From the NCBI RefSeq assembly GCF_030272615.1, contig NC_081408.1:341583793-341647792 (forward strand): 64,000 bases of DNA, given 5' to 3'. The DNA is from Cryptomeria japonica (lineage: Eukaryota; Streptophyta; Pinopsida; Cupressales; Cupressaceae). The position numbers were made by a program, and so were the translations under genes. Positions 63,860-64,000 of the stretch are shown here, in pieces (the stretch's first letter is position 1; each line of letters opens with the position of its first letter). Below the pieces are notes generated by a model. The model did no database searches, was not told the origin of the DNA, and was given only the letters and a program-made list of their open reading frames with translations.

Positions 63860-64000
63860 TGTTTTCATGCCTTAGCCAAATTTTCTCATTTCATTTCCAT
63901 TAAAGCGAGCAAAGATGTGAACCATTCACTTCCTAAACCTTGAAAACTGACTGACTTCACTAGAGAGACTTAACTTGATCGGCTCTTGACCAACTACACT

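Larger units (their letters stand above)
61080..64000 (-). mobile_element. LTR-like element related to 44376-50412, runs off right edge
   Basis: On minus its end reads CACCATCAACA at 61080. The last roughly 1.1 kb aligns by eye with the 3' part of the plus-strand copy: the TATA region, a TTCAACAATTTGCATGGTCT block, an ATGCATCA..CTGATGGTGTCTATGC-like block, AGACTTAG and TGTGATTCCAAC-like blocks. No PBS follows the CA end, so it is a 3' or solo LTR. It lies antisense relative to the other copy and in the same orientation as the host gene. Confidence 0.65.

Overview
This window is nuclear DNA of a seed plant. A gymnosperm, probably a conifer, is most likely: one very large transposon-filled intron, long and numerous LTR elements, old nested insertions and AT-rich spacers all fit. 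That placement is inference; nothing in the window is species-diagnostic. Only one host gene is recognisable. It lies on the minus strand, with coding exons between 32826 and 59628, and encodes the C-terminal AAA+ (D2) half of a CDC48C/NVL/Rix7-type ribosome-biogenesis ATPase. Its N-terminal half lies off the right edge.

Left third (1-16500): a minus-strand Ty1/copia fragment with a 187-bp LTR at the left edge (1-813); an old full-span hAT (DUF659) transposase relic on minus (1640-4230); a second hAT relic on plus (8100-9000); a tRNA-derived SINE with a 14-bp target duplication (9034-9493); and an unrecognised degenerate minus-strand gene (11007-12600). The rest is AT-rich spacer.

Centre-left (16507-30111): one L1-type LINE on minus, in the order ORF1, endonuclease, reverse transcriptase, zinc knuckle, RNase H. 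Beyond the RNase H lies an additional ORF. A Ty1/copia element (copia-1, 23531-29600) is inserted in ORF1.

Right half (32826-64000): the ATPase gene. Its intron 33616-56366 is about 22.75 kb. It holds a 5'-truncated LINE fragment on plus (36301-38410) that carries a homologue of the same post-RNase H ORF, and then a stack of nested elements. A hAT transposon (38714-55045, 8-bp TSD) carries a spliced but broken transposase gene. A second copia element (copia-2, 41865-53989, TSD attat) sits in the hAT 3' region. A solo-LTR-like element (44376-50412) splits the copia-2 integrase. A 649-bp non-autonomous hAT element (47263-47911, perfect 8-bp TSD) lies inside that. Another non-autonomous hAT element of the same TIR family (54127-54921) sits near the right end of the large hAT. 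A relative of the solo-LTR-like element is on minus from 61080 to the right edge.

The most unusual observations are these. (1) Fifteen copies of a 37-bp two-tier palindrome lie in the nested LTR, and their spacings fall into two classes about 10 bp apart. (2) The related LTR at 61080-64000 carries an exact 22-bp-period array of a different palindrome. (3) An undescribed ORF lies downstream of RNase H in two diverged LINEs. (4) A perfect 59-bp inverted repeat lies inside the small hAT element. All sequence comparisons were made by eye.
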